From a virus: a DNA stretch of 52,940 nt. The stretch lies in IMG/VR virus record IMGVR_UViG_3300048587_001100, positions 1-52,940 of that record; one strand, written 5' to 3'. Below the pieces are notes generated by a model that did no database searches, was not told where the DNA came from, and saw nothing but the letters and a program-made list of their open reading frames with translations. Positions 1 through 8,314 of this stretch are shown here, one piece after another (position 1 is the first letter of the stretch; every line of letters begins with the position of its first letter). A program made the translations under genes and the position numbers.

Positions 1-2097
1 TCAGGCCTCAGTCGTCTTTGTCTGAGGCTCATCAGGGGTAGCCAAAAGAGAACGATCGACTTGACCCATGGAATCGCTCGGAGGGGTTGCGTCGGCCAAC
101 GACCCCATGACACACCCTGCGTCACCGTTCGCAGCAGCAATCTCGGATGTGGACGCCTTAACTGATTCGAGCCCAGCAAACATCACCGGGGCCTCAATGG
201 GCCTGCTCAATACCTCCGTGACTTCGGGGTCGGGCTGTGGCTCCACGGACGAGAGCTTGCGATGCAGATTGAACGTTCGTCCATGGGCACGACGTAGGAT
301 TGTGTTGTAATCGAGGGGTGTGATCTTTATGTTTGTGCCTATTGCCGTCTCAATGGCGGTGCGTCCAACGGTGCTGCCTAATACATACACCGCGAATTCA
401 GTGTCCTTCATCACCGCGTTGCCGGCTTGAAGCTCGAGCGGATAGCGTTGCCCCTGAACAACCTCGTCATGCGTCAATTGAGAGCCCCCGCGCTTTAGCT
501 CGATTACGAGGACTTTTCTGACTCCGATGACCTCTCCATCCTCGAACTGGTCGGCAGCGTAGACGCTCACTGAGCGATCAGGCAGGACCACGAAATCAGC
601 CCTACGAACACTCAGTTCGGCATCTGTTCCACCTAAAAGTTGGCCGACCGTTGTCGCCATCTGCCTGTTTGAGGTGAACTCGACGGAATCATACTCCGGG
701 CCGAAGATCCATAGTCCCCGCCCAAACAGCGGTTGAAGTTGGTGAAGCTCGTCCGTCTTCCTGTCGTTTACGAGTTCCTGGAGCTCAGCAATCAGATCAA
801 GGCGTCGTTTCAGTTCGGAAAGGACCACCTCCGCAGCGGAGGCAGTCCATTGTTCCATGATCTGGTTCCATGTATCGAGGTCTTCGGGTGACGCGGCGGC
901 GAGCTTGTGCAGGAGGTCGTAGCCGGTCCGAGCCTTCTCCATTTTCGTGAAGACGTCGACGGTCTTTGTCAACTCAGCATCAGTGAGTAGCGGGCAACTG
1001 CGCTGCACTTGGTCGACAAAATCACCGATGGCCCGTTGAGAAATGCGCGGGAGTTCCTCTAGGGCCTGCCGCTGCTGACTGAGGGCCTCAATCTTCCTCT
1101 CGCGTCTGGAGTCTGCGAGAATGCCATCGAGTTCCCTCGTTACGTGGTCGTGGACTGCATGTTGAACGGCTATGCTTCTGTGGCTCTCGTAGAAGCCCGT
1201 CCAATCGGGTTTCACATCTAGCTTTAGAACATCGGCCTCGACGATGAAACTGTATCGTTTTGCGGCTTGGGTGCGGCCATCGAGGATGGCACCGCGCTCG
1301 CTAAATCCTTCCCACGATGGCTGACCGACCATCTTTTTATTCACCCACCAAGTGACGCCACGCAACTTGATCGTCCGATCTTGGGATGGCGCATCAATGC
1401 GGTGGACGACAATGTTGCCAATATCCGGTACCGTCACCGCCTTCGAAGTTGCATAATGCAAGCCGATGAGTTGCAGCGGTTTCTTGTTGAAGGTCACTGA
1501 GAACGATGGGTCAACAATGAACTTTGAGCCTATCGCATCCACCAACGTCTCCTCTGCAAGGAGGTGACGTCGAACGGATCCAAAGACTCTGGTGCCGTGC
1601 CCGGGCTTGGCACTAGATTCGATCTGGGTAAAACGGAACGGAGCGTGGTGGTCACTGGTCAGATCAACGCGGGCAGTTATGCTCTTGCCCTCGCGCCACG
1701 TTTCTACATGGTACACGCTGTCGAAGCAGAAGGCAGAATGTCGACCCTTACCACTTTGGCCGAAGGCGGTGCGGGTTCCTTTGGCCCGATTGCCTTTCGG
1801 GATTTCGACCCGCGATCCTTGTTCGGCCAGCCGATTGTAAGAGAGGGTCCGCCAACGGCGTGCGAATTGATCTGGTGTCATGCCTTCGCCGTTGTCGCGG
1901 ACCTCGAAAGCTCCTCCATGTTCGGCTGGCCATTGAACGTGGACATCGGTGGCACCCGCGTCATAAGCATTGGCGACGAGCTCTACAATAGCGATTTTGG
2001 GATCACTGATCAGTTGGCCAGCGTGATCGGCCATGAAGTGCTGGCCGAACGCGAACGAGTCGTCTGAAAACAATCCCGTTTTCTGCTTCTCCGTCAC
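1..2097 (-). CDS. GHKL ATPase fused to Shedu-like PD-(D/E)xK nuclease domain, putative defence protein
   Basis: This is a 698-residue protein with a GTG start and its stop codon at the window edge. The N-terminus has GHKL (Hsp90/MutL/histidine kinase) ATP-binding boxes: E39/N43/D46 in ELVANAYDAGA, the DNGEG box at 68-72, and a glycine-rich lid GQSGKGRHS near 113-121. A charged helical middle (about 320-450) follows. Residues 450-590 read as a PD-(D/E)xK nuclease of DUF4263/Shedu type: a conserved LFGRGLWIFGPEYD entry, then D501, then E533-L-K535 with a nearby glutamine. The inferred role is an ATP-gated nuclease in anti-phage defence, acting in the cytoplasm. It has the same orientation as the phage tail genes upstream but is visibly lower in GC (about 55% against about 70% in sampled lines), which fits recently acquired cargo. 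The GHKL call is firm; the nuclease call is probable. Confidence 0.8.
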   Translation of the reverse strand: MTEKQKTGLFSDDSFAFGQHFMADHAGQLISDPKIAIVELVANAYDAGATDVHVQWPAEHGGAFEVRDNGEGMTPDQFARRWRTLSYNRLAEQGSRVEIPKGNRAKGTRTAFGQSGKGRHSAFCFDSVYHVETWREGKSITARVDLTSDHHAPFRFTQIESSAKPGHGTRVFGSVRRHLLAEETLVDAIGSKFIVDPSFSVTFNKKPLQLIGLHYATSKAVTVPDIGNIVVHRIDAPSQDRTIKLRGVTWWVNKKMVGQPSWEGFSERGAILDGRTQAAKRYSFIVEADVLKLDVKPDWTGFYESHRSIAVQHAVHDHVTRELDGILADSRRERKIEALSQQRQALEELPRISQRAIGDFVDQVQRSCPLLTDAELTKTVDVFTKMEKARTGYDLLHKLAAASPEDLDTWNQIMEQWTASAAEVVLSELKRRLDLIAELQELVNDRKTDELHQLQPLFGRGLWIFGPEYDSVEFTSNRQMATTVGQLLGGTDAELSVRRADFVVLPDRSVSVYAADQFEDGEVIGVRKVLVIELKRGGSQLTHDEVVQGQRYPLELQAGNAVMKDTEFAVYVLGSTVGRTAIETAIGTNIKITPLDYNTILRRAHGRTFNLHRKLSSVEPQPDPEVTEVLSRPIEAPVMFAGLESVKASTSEIAAANGDAGCVMGSLADATPPSDSMGQVDRSLLATPDEPQTKTTEA

Positions 2098-2203
2098 TGG
2101 CTGGTTCCCCCGACAATTGCATGAGATACGACCGAGGTTCAGCTAGTTTATCGTGTCAGCAGTAAGGAGCCAACTCTACCGGGGCGGTGGGTAACAGCTA
2201 CCT

Positions 2204-2665
2204 CTAGAGCGACCACGGCATCTGCGGCAGCGCCGTGCCAGGGTGCAGAACGGCGAACGCAAAACCACCATGGTGATTATCCCGGTGGTCGTGGACTCTG
2301 ATGCCCAAGTCATCATCCCCGCCCGCAGGCGACATGAACACATAGGCGGGCTCACCATCGGCACCACGGCCCATCAGGAACAGCCGGACGATGGTGCCCG
2401 GTCGAATGCCCACCCGCCCATTGGCTTCGTAGGCGTTGCCACCACGGGCCCTGTAGTCGGGCACGAACTCGCCCTTGCCGTCGGGATCGACGCGAATCCA
2501 ACTGTAAACGTGCCCGTTCAAGTCCATCCCCGTCAGCTTTGCCCACAGGGAGGGCTCCACCTGCTCAGCCCGTCGGCGCGGCGCGGTCAGGTCGTGCGAC
2601 AATGACTCGGTGACCCGCACTGAGCGGCGGATGCGTTCGACGGCGGCGGTGGTGAAGGTGGGCAT
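2204..2665 (-). CDS. hypothetical phage virion (tail-region) protein
   Basis: A 153-residue soluble protein of unrecognised family, with no signal peptide or membrane segment. A GGAG ribosome site lies about 9 bases before the ATG, within the end of the preceding gene. It follows the 313-residue tail-region protein by a few bases and is the last structural-type gene before the GHKL gene. Its compact beta-rich look (many G, V, R and D residues) and its place downstream of the tape measure suggest a small tail-tip or attachment component, but this rests on position only. Confidence 0.6.
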   Translation of the reverse strand: MPTFTTAAVERIRRSVRVTESLSHDLTAPRRRAEQVEPSLWAKLTGMDLNGHVYSWIRVDPDGKGEFVPDYRARGGNAYEANGRVGIRPGTIVRLFLMGRGADGEPAYVFMSPAGGDDDLGIRVHDHRDNHHGGFAFAVLHPGTALPQMPWSL

Positions 2666-2671
2666 GGTCGA

Positions 2672-3613
2672 TCACTCCAGGGCCAGCGGCGTCCAGTCCA
2701 CCAGCGGATCAATCTGGAACTGCAGGATGGCCGGCGGCTCATGGGCCTGTTCCTTGGCGTGCCCCTCCCCATCGAGCGGGTACGGATGGATGGGCAGGGT
2801 GCCGTCGGGCAGGACGATTTTGCGCTGCGCAAAAGTGCCAGGGGTGGTCGAGTTCTCTACCAGTTCATGCCGGCCCCGGTCCTCCAGCGACAGCTTCCAG
2901 CCCCGGATGTTCTTCTGGAGTTCATACGTCACACGCCAATAGCTGACGGTCACCACGCTGCCGGCTTCGGTGGTGTAGGTGGCTTCATGTGGGCCATCGG
3001 CGGTGATGTTCCCCATCCTGAGCGTACCGGGCACGTAGGTGATCCCTCGGATGGTCACGGGGGCGGCGCTGACGGTGCCCTTGTACGCCTCGGCCCCCAG
3101 GTCGTTGTAGTCGGTCTCGTTGCGGGTGATGGTAAGCGTGCCCAGTACCCGCTCACGCTGGGGCTGCTCGTCAAACAGTTCATCGGCGCTGTTGACGATG
3201 GGCTTGCCCTGCCACTCGCCCTGCGCCTCCTCATCCCAATCACCCGGCTGGGGTGAGGTGTCGAAGAACACGGGCTCCGTCACGGCGCTGCCGCCGTAGC
3301 TGTACGTAGGCGGGGCTTCCAGTGGGTTGGTGCCGCTGGCTTGGGTGGAGGTGCCGCCGCTGCTTTCGCTGTACTCGACGGTGACCAGGTAAGTGGTCAG
3401 GTCGTCCTGGTGGCTGGCCGCCTGGATGCTCTTGACCTTCATCGCCGACGCACCGGGGAAGCTGTCGCCGTAGCTGGGCAGGCCCGGTGCCAGGCGGGCG
3501 GTCTCGCTGTTGTCGCCGGCCTGGACCTCCACCACATAGACGCGGGTGGCGGTGAGCTTGCCGTCGGAGATGCCCGACTCCTGACTCTTGATGTTGACCG
3601 ACTGAACTGCCAT
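2672..3613 (-). CDS. hypothetical phage tail-region protein downstream of tape measure
   Basis: A 313-residue beta-rich protein with no recognised domain. It is cotranscribed with the tape measure gene and starts at the last base of that gene's stop (TGATG arrangement). It lacks catalytic motifs, signal peptide and membrane segments. In siphophages the gene after the tape measure usually encodes a distal tail or tail-tip protein, which is the inferred role. The C-terminus ends in a run ILQFQIDPLVDW that may mediate assembly. The family could not be named from sequence. Confidence 0.6.
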   Translation of the reverse strand: MAVQSVNIKSQESGISDGKLTATRVYVVEVQAGDNSETARLAPGLPSYGDSFPGASAMKVKSIQAASHQDDLTTYLVTVEYSESSGGTSTQASGTNPLEAPPTYSYGGSAVTEPVFFDTSPQPGDWDEEAQGEWQGKPIVNSADELFDEQPQRERVLGTLTITRNETDYNDLGAEAYKGTVSAAPVTIRGITYVPGTLRMGNITADGPHEATYTTEAGSVVTVSYWRVTYELQKNIRGWKLSLEDRGRHELVENSTTPGTFAQRKIVLPDGTLPIHPYPLDGEGHAKEQAHEPPAILQFQIDPLVDWTPLALE

Positions 3614-5388
3614 CAGATATCCACCTCCTCAGCCGCCGACGAGGCCGGGGCCTGGATCTTCCGTTCGATGACCTCCAGGGACTTGGCCATCCGCTCCTGG
3701 GTCTGCAGTTGCTTCCTGGGCGTGTCGTCCTTCCTGGGCTGGATGCCCCGTGTGGACGCGAAGGCGATCCGCTGGGCCTCGGCGCTGCCGGCGGTGATGA
3801 GCGAGGGCGCGTCGGCCTTGCCGGACTTTTCCAGTTCCTCACGTGCCTGCCGCACCGCCCGGCCGTAGGTGTCCCAGTCAAGCACACCCTCGTTGAGCAT
3901 CTCACCCAACCGCTCGATGGTGGTGTTGTACTTCTCCAGCGGAGTCCTGGTGCTGTCGAAGATGGACTTGGCCTCCGACTGCATGGCCTTCAGGGCCTCC
4001 TGCCGCTGCTGCAGTTGCTCGAGCTGGTCCAGCATGGCGTGGGCGTCGGCAAGCTGCTCAGGTGAGGCCCCCAGCGCCCGCAGGTCGATGAGCATCTTCT
4101 GTCCCTCGCCCATGCCGAAGGTGTCCACCTGCCGCCGCAGGTCGGTGAGGATGTCGCCGATCTTCTTGTGTGCCTCCTCGGCGGCCTTGAGCTTTTGCTC
4201 CCAGTCTTCGGTGGCGGCGGCCACGCCCTGGGTCTTGCTGACGCTGTCGGCTACGGCCTGGGCGGCGTCATGGGCGCCGGCCCGGATGTCGGCGAAGGTC
4301 TTGGCGATGGCGGCGGAGTTGGCACCACTGTTGAACCGGTCCCATGAGGCCTGGGCCTTGCCGGCGGATTCATCGATCGACCGCAGCAGTTCATCGCTCA
4401 TCATGCTGAACGTGTCGGTCCACTCGACGTGAACACCTGGCAGCAGGTTGAGCAGCTTGACCAGGCCCGTGCCGGCCATGTCGATGCTCTTCACCACGCC
4501 CCACACGGCGGCGGTGGCTCCGGACTGGAGCATGTAGAAGCCCGCCCGCAGCAACTCCAGCCAGTCGGCGGCGCTGCCGATCGCCCTGAGCACCCACTCG
4601 AACGCCCCGATGATGCGCGTGCCCACGCCTTCACCGCTGGTGGCCAGTTCCATGAACCTGGTCGATGCCGTGGTGATCCACGGCGCAAGCTGCACCGCGA
4701 TGGTGTTGGCCGCGCCCTGGAACACGGCCTTGGCGCGGCTCATGGCGTCGTTGGCTGCTTCGATCTTGGCGGCGTCCACCCGGCTGATCGACAGGCCCAG
4801 CTTGTCGGCTTCCTCACCTGCGGCGATCAGGCCGACCTTGCCCTGTGAGAGCACGTTGACCATCGCCACGCCTTCTTTTCCGAAGAGTTGGTAGGCCAGG
4901 CGGGCCCGGTCGGTGGCGCTGGGCACCTTGGTGATGGCGTCGGCGATGTCACGGAAGGCTGCATCGGGCGTGGACGACGCTAGGGCTGCGGCATCAAGGC
5001 CAAGCTCGGCAATGGCACCCCGAGCCGATCCGGTGCCCTGTGCGGCGTCGGCGAGGTTGAGGACCATCTTCTGGAGGCTCTTGTCGAATTGTTCGTTCCC
5101 CACGCCGGCCAAGTCGGCGGCGTAGCGCAGGCGGGCCAGGTTGTCGGTGGTGAGGCCCAGCTTGTCGGCCGTCTTGGCCAGGGCGTCGATGGTGCTGTAA
5201 GAGGATTGCACCAGCAGCGCCATGCCGCCCCCGGTCGCGGCGGCGGCGATGGCGGCGCTTAGCCCCACGACCTTGCTCTGAGCGCTCGACACGAACTCCC
5301 CCGTGGCCTTGCGGGCGCGGGCCAGGGCGGCCACATAGGTGGCGGTGTTCAGGGTGAGCTTCGAACTAATTGCCGCGATGGTCGCCAT
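3613..5388 (-). CDS. phage tail tape measure protein (short)
   Basis: A 591-residue protein placed directly after the G/GT chaperone frames, the position of tape measure proteins. The N-terminus is alanine-rich and helical, with a hydrophobic segment near residues 41-60 (AAIAAAATGGGMALL). Residues 70-210 match the usual tape-measure N-domain pattern (helical, with LAKTADKLGLTTDNLARL and LFGKEGVAMVN). A second hydrophobic stretch lies near 270-300, and a coiled coil with QLEQLQQRQEALKAMQSE lies around 400-470. At roughly 1.5 angstrom per residue the tail would be about 90 nm long. The protein acts as the ruler for tail polymerisation and probably contacts the host membrane during DNA entry. 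The start ATG has a GAGGCAGATAG leader. Confidence 0.88.
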   Translation of the reverse strand: MATIAAISSKLTLNTATYVAALARARKATGEFVSSAQSKVVGLSAAIAAAATGGGMALLVQSSYSTIDALAKTADKLGLTTDNLARLRYAADLAGVGNEQFDKSLQKMVLNLADAAQGTGSARGAIAELGLDAAALASSTPDAAFRDIADAITKVPSATDRARLAYQLFGKEGVAMVNVLSQGKVGLIAAGEEADKLGLSISRVDAAKIEAANDAMSRAKAVFQGAANTIAVQLAPWITTASTRFMELATSGEGVGTRIIGAFEWVLRAIGSAADWLELLRAGFYMLQSGATAAVWGVVKSIDMAGTGLVKLLNLLPGVHVEWTDTFSMMSDELLRSIDESAGKAQASWDRFNSGANSAAIAKTFADIRAGAHDAAQAVADSVSKTQGVAAATEDWEQKLKAAEEAHKKIGDILTDLRRQVDTFGMGEGQKMLIDLRALGASPEQLADAHAMLDQLEQLQQRQEALKAMQSEAKSIFDSTRTPLEKYNTTIERLGEMLNEGVLDWDTYGRAVRQAREELEKSGKADAPSLITAGSAEAQRIAFASTRGIQPRKDDTPRKQLQTQERMAKSLEVIERKIQAPASSAAEEVDI

Positions 5389-5727
5389 CTATCTGCCTCG
5401 TCGTTGTGCGCCCATGCCTTGGGCATACGCCTGGAACTTCGCCCGCGTTTCTTCTGCCGACAGCCTGCGTGACCCGCCGAACCGGGGGATGAAGTCCGCC
5501 GGCCTGGCCCCACCCTTCGACCCCAGGGCGCTGTTCGCCACCACGGTGCAGGCGATCCCGTGGCGAATGTCGGCCCGGTCCTCGCCGAAGGGCTCGACGT
5601 TGGCGTACGCGATCCACTCCGACAGCTCGCGCGAGTCGATCGACTCCAGCATCTGCCGGACGGTCATGCCGAGGGCGAGGGCGAGTCGGAAGTAGAAGCG
5701 CCGCTCTGGGCGGCTCCTGAGTTTCCC
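5389..5727 (-). CDS. tail assembly chaperone GT extension (T domain, made by -1 frameshift)
   Basis: This frame overlaps the end of the G-like gene and has no convincing start of its own. It becomes continuous with G if ribosomes slip -1 on the GGGAAAC heptamer at 5727-5721. The resulting join reads EGKLRSRPERRFYF and leads into RLALALGMTVRQML, a typical lambda-T-like domain. The extended chaperone binds tape measure protein and recruits tail tube subunits. It is not part of the finished virion in lambda. The frame ends one base before the tape measure start. Confidence 0.82.
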   Translation of the reverse strand, partial: GKLRSRPERRFYFRLALALGMTVRQMLESIDSRELSEWIAYANVEPFGEDRADIRHGIACTVVANSALGSKGGARPADFIPRFGGSRRLSAEETRAKFQAYAQGMGAQRRGR

Positions 5728-6053
5728 TCGAGTTCCTTGACATCCCTGGTACCGATGCCGTTCAACCGGGTGCCGACTTCCCACACGCGATCCAGGTCGG
5801 CGGCTGACAGGTTCCCCAGTGTGGCCGCGTCGGCGTCGGTGAACAGCCGCTTGCCCTGTTCGTCACACAAGACGCGGGCGGCGAAGGAACCCCGCACGTT
5901 GAGCCTGCCGGTCTTGCGGGTATCAAGCTGGGCTTGCTCCCAGCTATCACGCTCAGTGCCGCTCATGGTTCGAACGAACACGGTGCCGCCGAAGGCCTGC
6001 ACCGGCTCGACCGGCAGGCGGGTCTGTTTCAGGATGTCGTCACGGGTCAGCAT
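5664..6053 (-). CDS. tail assembly chaperone G-like protein
   Basis: A 129-residue small acidic protein lying between the tail tube and tape measure genes, the position of lambda G. It is the product made when no frameshift occurs and ends in a low-complexity Ser/Ala/Pro tail that is probably just the unshifted reading. Its body (residues 1-108) has the mixed alpha/beta look of this family. Like lambda gpG it would coat the tape measure before tail tube assembly. The family call rests on gene order and the slippery site more than on sequence match. Confidence 0.8.
   Translation of the reverse strand: MLTRDDILKQTRLPVEPVQAFGGTVFVRTMSGTERDSWEQAQLDTRKTGRLNVRGSFAARVLCDEQGKRLFTDADAATLGNLSAADLDRVWEVGTRLNGIGTRDVKELEGNSGAAQSGASTSDSPSPSA
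5721..5727 (-). promoter_or_regulatory. -1 ribosomal frameshift site GGGAAAC
   Basis: On the minus strand the G frame reads GAG GGA AAC, so the heptamer G GGA AAC fits the X XXY YYZ rule exactly. It differs from the lambda G/GT site (GGGAAAG) only in the last base. The -1 frame is open through to 5389 and encodes the T-like domain. Confidence 0.85.
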
Positions 6054-6081
6054 GTCATCACCTCCTCATCATTCAGACGGA

Positions 6082-6507
6082 TCAGGTGCCCACCCCCTCG
6101 CCGGCGGCGAAGGTGGGCACGCCTGAGAGCTTGACGGTCAACTCGACCGTCGTCAGGCCCTCGCGCTCCACCGGGGTGCCGATGGTCTTGACGTAGCCTT
6201 TGCTGGTGAAGCTGCTGCCATCCAGGAACTCGACCTTCCAGTCTTCCACCGTCCGGGCGGCACGAAGCCCGTACAGAGCGCCGACGATGGCCGGGTCAAA
6301 GTGCATCGTGACGGACATTTCGCCAGGCTCCAGCCAGCCGGGCTTGTAGGTTTTGGCCCGGCCGGGGCTGCCCATGTGCGAAGTCTCCACGTCGTCCATG
6401 TCGCCGTCGGGTGGCTCCACTTCGAGCACGCCCACCAGTTCGTCTTCTCCGTGGTAGACCCTGACGCCGTAGCCTTCCAATACGTTGACTTCAGTCTCTT
6501 CAGCCAT
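6082..6507 (-). CDS. phage tail tube (major tail) protein
   Basis: About 141 residues. The ATG at 6507 was chosen over an upstream TTG because AGGAGG sits about 7 bases before it. The protein is acidic and beta-rich with a strongly polar surface, and lies between the tail terminator and the G/GT genes as in lambda-like and HK97-like tails. Segments such as GEMSVTMHFDPAIVGALYGL and the closing VELTVKLSGVPTF resemble tail-tube subunits. It would polymerise around the tape measure to make the tail tube. The call combines position and sequence style. Confidence 0.78.
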   Translation of the reverse strand: MAEETEVNVLEGYGVRVYHGEDELVGVLEVEPPDGDMDDVETSHMGSPGRAKTYKPGWLEPGEMSVTMHFDPAIVGALYGLRAARTVEDWKVEFLDGSSFTSKGYVKTIGTPVEREGLTTVELTVKLSGVPTFAAGEGVGT

Positions 6508-6509
6508 AC

Positions 6510-6926
6510 TCAATCCTCCTGAGTTGTTTTGGTCATGAATCGAAGATCGACAAGAACTCCATGCACATCGGGGATGGCTTCTCCCTCCCGCACGTTGTGG
6601 GGGATGGTCTGCTCATCGCCTACGACGATGAACGCGAAGCTCACCGGCCCCGCCTGGCCCCGGAAGCCGTTGATGGTCTGTCGCACAGCCTGGGCCAGGT
6701 CGCTGGCACCGCCGGGCGTGGTGGCAAGGCAGTTGATGCGGGCGATGCCGGTGGCGTAGGGGGCTGGGCCCCGCATGGTGTGGCCGTGTTCGGCGCTGAT
6801 GAGCTGCAGCACGATGGCCGGCAGCGGCGAGCCCTGCGGCAGGTGGTCATAGTGGATGCGTCCTTGGACCGTCGTGGCGATGGCGGGGGCACCGGTCAGC
6901 AGGTTGTACATCCCCTCAGTAATCAC
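6510..6926 (-). CDS. tail terminator / completion protein, DUF3168-like
   Basis: A 138-residue protein starting at GTG, overlapping the previous stop as GTGA. The opening (short helix, then RIHYDHLPQGSPLPAIVLQL) is the hallmark of DUF3168 tail completion proteins, which cap the growing tail tube and join it to the head. It lies between the HK97-gp10-like gene and the tail tube gene, the expected order. Confidence 0.82.
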   Translation of the reverse strand: MITEGMYNLLTGAPAIATTVQGRIHYDHLPQGSPLPAIVLQLISAEHGHTMRGPAPYATGIARINCLATTPGGASDLAQAVRQTINGFRGQAGPVSFAFIVVGDEQTIPHNVREGEAIPDVHGVLVDLRFMTKTTQED

Positions 6927-7372
6927 AGCCGGTCCGCCTCTCGTTTGATTTCGCTCTCCAGCTTGGCCCTGACCGCCGCCTGAGCTTGCTCGCGCGTCGA
7001 TTCACTGGCACGCTTCACGAAGGGATTGCCCGGCGTGAAGCTGCCATCCGCGTTGATGTGGCCAAGCTCGATCAGGTGCAGGTAGTTGGCGGGCCGGCGG
7101 GTCTGGCCGTTGAACTCACCCACCACATCGCGCCGGGCACCGACGATCGCGTAAGCGTTCCCCGTGTCGCCGAAGGCCTTGATCTTGCGGCCGATCGACT
7201 TGGCCAGCAGGCCCGATTCCTGCGGGGCACCCGCGCGGGTGGCCTTCACGATCGGCGCTGACCCGGCGGTGACAGCCTTGCGGCTCACGCGCTTGGCCAC
7301 ACGTTCGCCCAGCAGCTTGAGTGCTCGGCGATGGTCTCGGGCGTCGATGTCAAAGCCAGGTCGCGGCATCAT
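6923..7372 (-). CDS. HK97 gp10-like head-tail protein
   Basis: A 149-residue basic protein. The start overlaps the preceding stop (ATGA). The pattern of a basic N-terminus, SRKAVTAGSAPIVKATRAGAP, a central beta region, and PGNPFVKRASESTREQA near the C-terminus is typical of the HK97 gp10 family of neck or minor tail proteins. It lies between the head closure and tail terminator genes as in HK97, and it probably takes part in tail completion and joining. Confidence 0.82.
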   Translation of the reverse strand: MMPRPGFDIDARDHRRALKLLGERVAKRVSRKAVTAGSAPIVKATRAGAPQESGLLAKSIGRKIKAFGDTGNAYAIVGARRDVVGEFNGQTRRPANYLHLIELGHINADGSFTPGNPFVKRASESTREQAQAAVRAKLESEIKREADRL

Positions 7373-7704
7373 TCGTGCTCCACGCAGGTGAGTTCCAGGG
7401 CCTCACGCTGCTGGTACTTGTCGATCAGGGCGACGATGGACAGCGTGTGGACGTGGTAGCCGTCGTCGTACTCGATGCGGTCCTTGGTGGTGATGTCGGG
7501 CCTCCAACGCAGCGTGACGGTCCAGGTGGTCTTGCTGGTCGTCTGCATGCTCTCCACCGCCTCGGTGCTACTCACCATCTCCACCTTGGCCCAAGGCCTG
7601 CCCACCGTCTGCCACTGGCGCCGGTCCTGCCCGCGCTCATCCTTGGTCAGCACGAGCCGCTGGAGCCTGACACGCTGCTTGAGGCTGCCGGCGGTCAACA
7701 TCAT
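7369..7704 (-). CDS. phage head closure protein (SPP1 gp16 / HK97 gp7 type)
   Basis: A 111-residue protein with the signature of head closure proteins: MLTAGSLKQRVRLQRL at the start and the WAKVEMVSSTEAVE segment in the middle. It forms the second ring of the neck beneath the connector and closes the DNA exit channel. It overlaps both neighbours by four bases, so it is translationally coupled to the connector gene. Confidence 0.85.
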   Translation of the reverse strand: MMLTAGSLKQRVRLQRLVLTKDERGQDRRQWQTVGRPWAKVEMVSSTEAVESMQTTSKTTWTVTLRWRPDITTKDRIEYDDGYHVHTLSIVALIDKYQQREALELTCVEHE

Positions 7705-7997
7705 GAAGGCTCCACGACGCGGAACTGGTCAATGATTCGCTGGACACCCATGGGCACCTCACGCAGTTGCAGCGGGCTGGTGGCTTCGCGGTTGGTGAAC
7801 CAATGCCCCACCAGCAGCAGCACCGCGGCGCGGATGAGCTTGGGCGTCGGCACGGTGTTCACCCAGTCGGTGCCTGTCTCGTTGCTCAGGTACTCGACAG
7901 CCGCCTCGATCAACTGGGTGATGAGGTGATTCTCATCGTCGTGTTCGACACGAAGATGGGATTTCAGCTCGTCAAGCGTGGCGATGACCTGCGGCAC
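7701..7997 (-). CDS. head-tail connector protein (HK97 gp6-like)
   Basis: A 98-residue, largely helical protein. The pattern LDELKSHLRVEHDDENHLI then AAVEYLSNETG is the well known gp6/gp15-like connector motif. The protein forms the ring docked onto the portal. It follows the major capsid gene and the small 72-residue gene, as in HK97-type late operons. Confidence 0.88.
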   Translation of the reverse strand: MPQVIATLDELKSHLRVEHDDENHLITQLIEAAVEYLSNETGTDWVNTVPTPKLIRAAVLLLVGHWFTNREATSPLQLREVPMGVQRIIDQFRVVEPS

Positions 7998-8000
7998 GAT

Positions 8001-8219
8001 TCAATCTCCTGCCCTGCGCCGCCGGCGTGGCTTGGTGGTGCGCGTCTCGACGGGCACCGCCGCCGGATCGGTGGCCCGCTCCAACTCTTCATTGAGGACG
8101 GGCAAGGCGTAGCCGGCGGCGATGAGCCGGTGTGCTTCGCCGTCGGGCTTGTCGATGATGTCGCCGGGGGACAACGAGAAGCCCTTGCCCGCCATGCCGA
8201 CTTTCAACCTGATACGCAT
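8001..8219 (-). CDS. small hypothetical protein after major capsid gene
   Basis: A 72-residue protein with a basic C-terminal tail (KPRRRRR). The body, GKGFSLSPGDIIDKPDGEAHRL, resembles the short beta-barrel-like proteins often found between capsid and connector genes. A head-associated role is inferred from position only. It is the first gene after the terminator-like hairpin that follows the capsid gene. Confidence 0.65.
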   Translation of the reverse strand: MRIRLKVGMAGKGFSLSPGDIIDKPDGEAHRLIAAGYALPVLNEELERATDPAAVPVETRTTKPRRRRRAGD

Positions 8220-8232
8220 TGACTTACCTCAG

Positions 8233-8269
8233 AAAAAAGGCCGGGCAGGGACGGAGCCCCTGCCCGGCC
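8233..8269 (-). terminator. intrinsic terminator or attenuator after major capsid gene
   Basis: On the minus strand a perfect 12-bp stem (GGCCGGGCAGGG arms, 7-base loop) is followed by six T residues. It lies inside the late operon between the capsid gene and the downstream connector genes. It probably sets capsid transcripts far above the rest and needs readthrough or antitermination for the tail genes. Confidence 0.85.
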
Positions 8270-8314
8270 CGGAGAGCCGCCCCCACTAGGAGCGACTAGA
8301 GAGAAAGACCTGGA

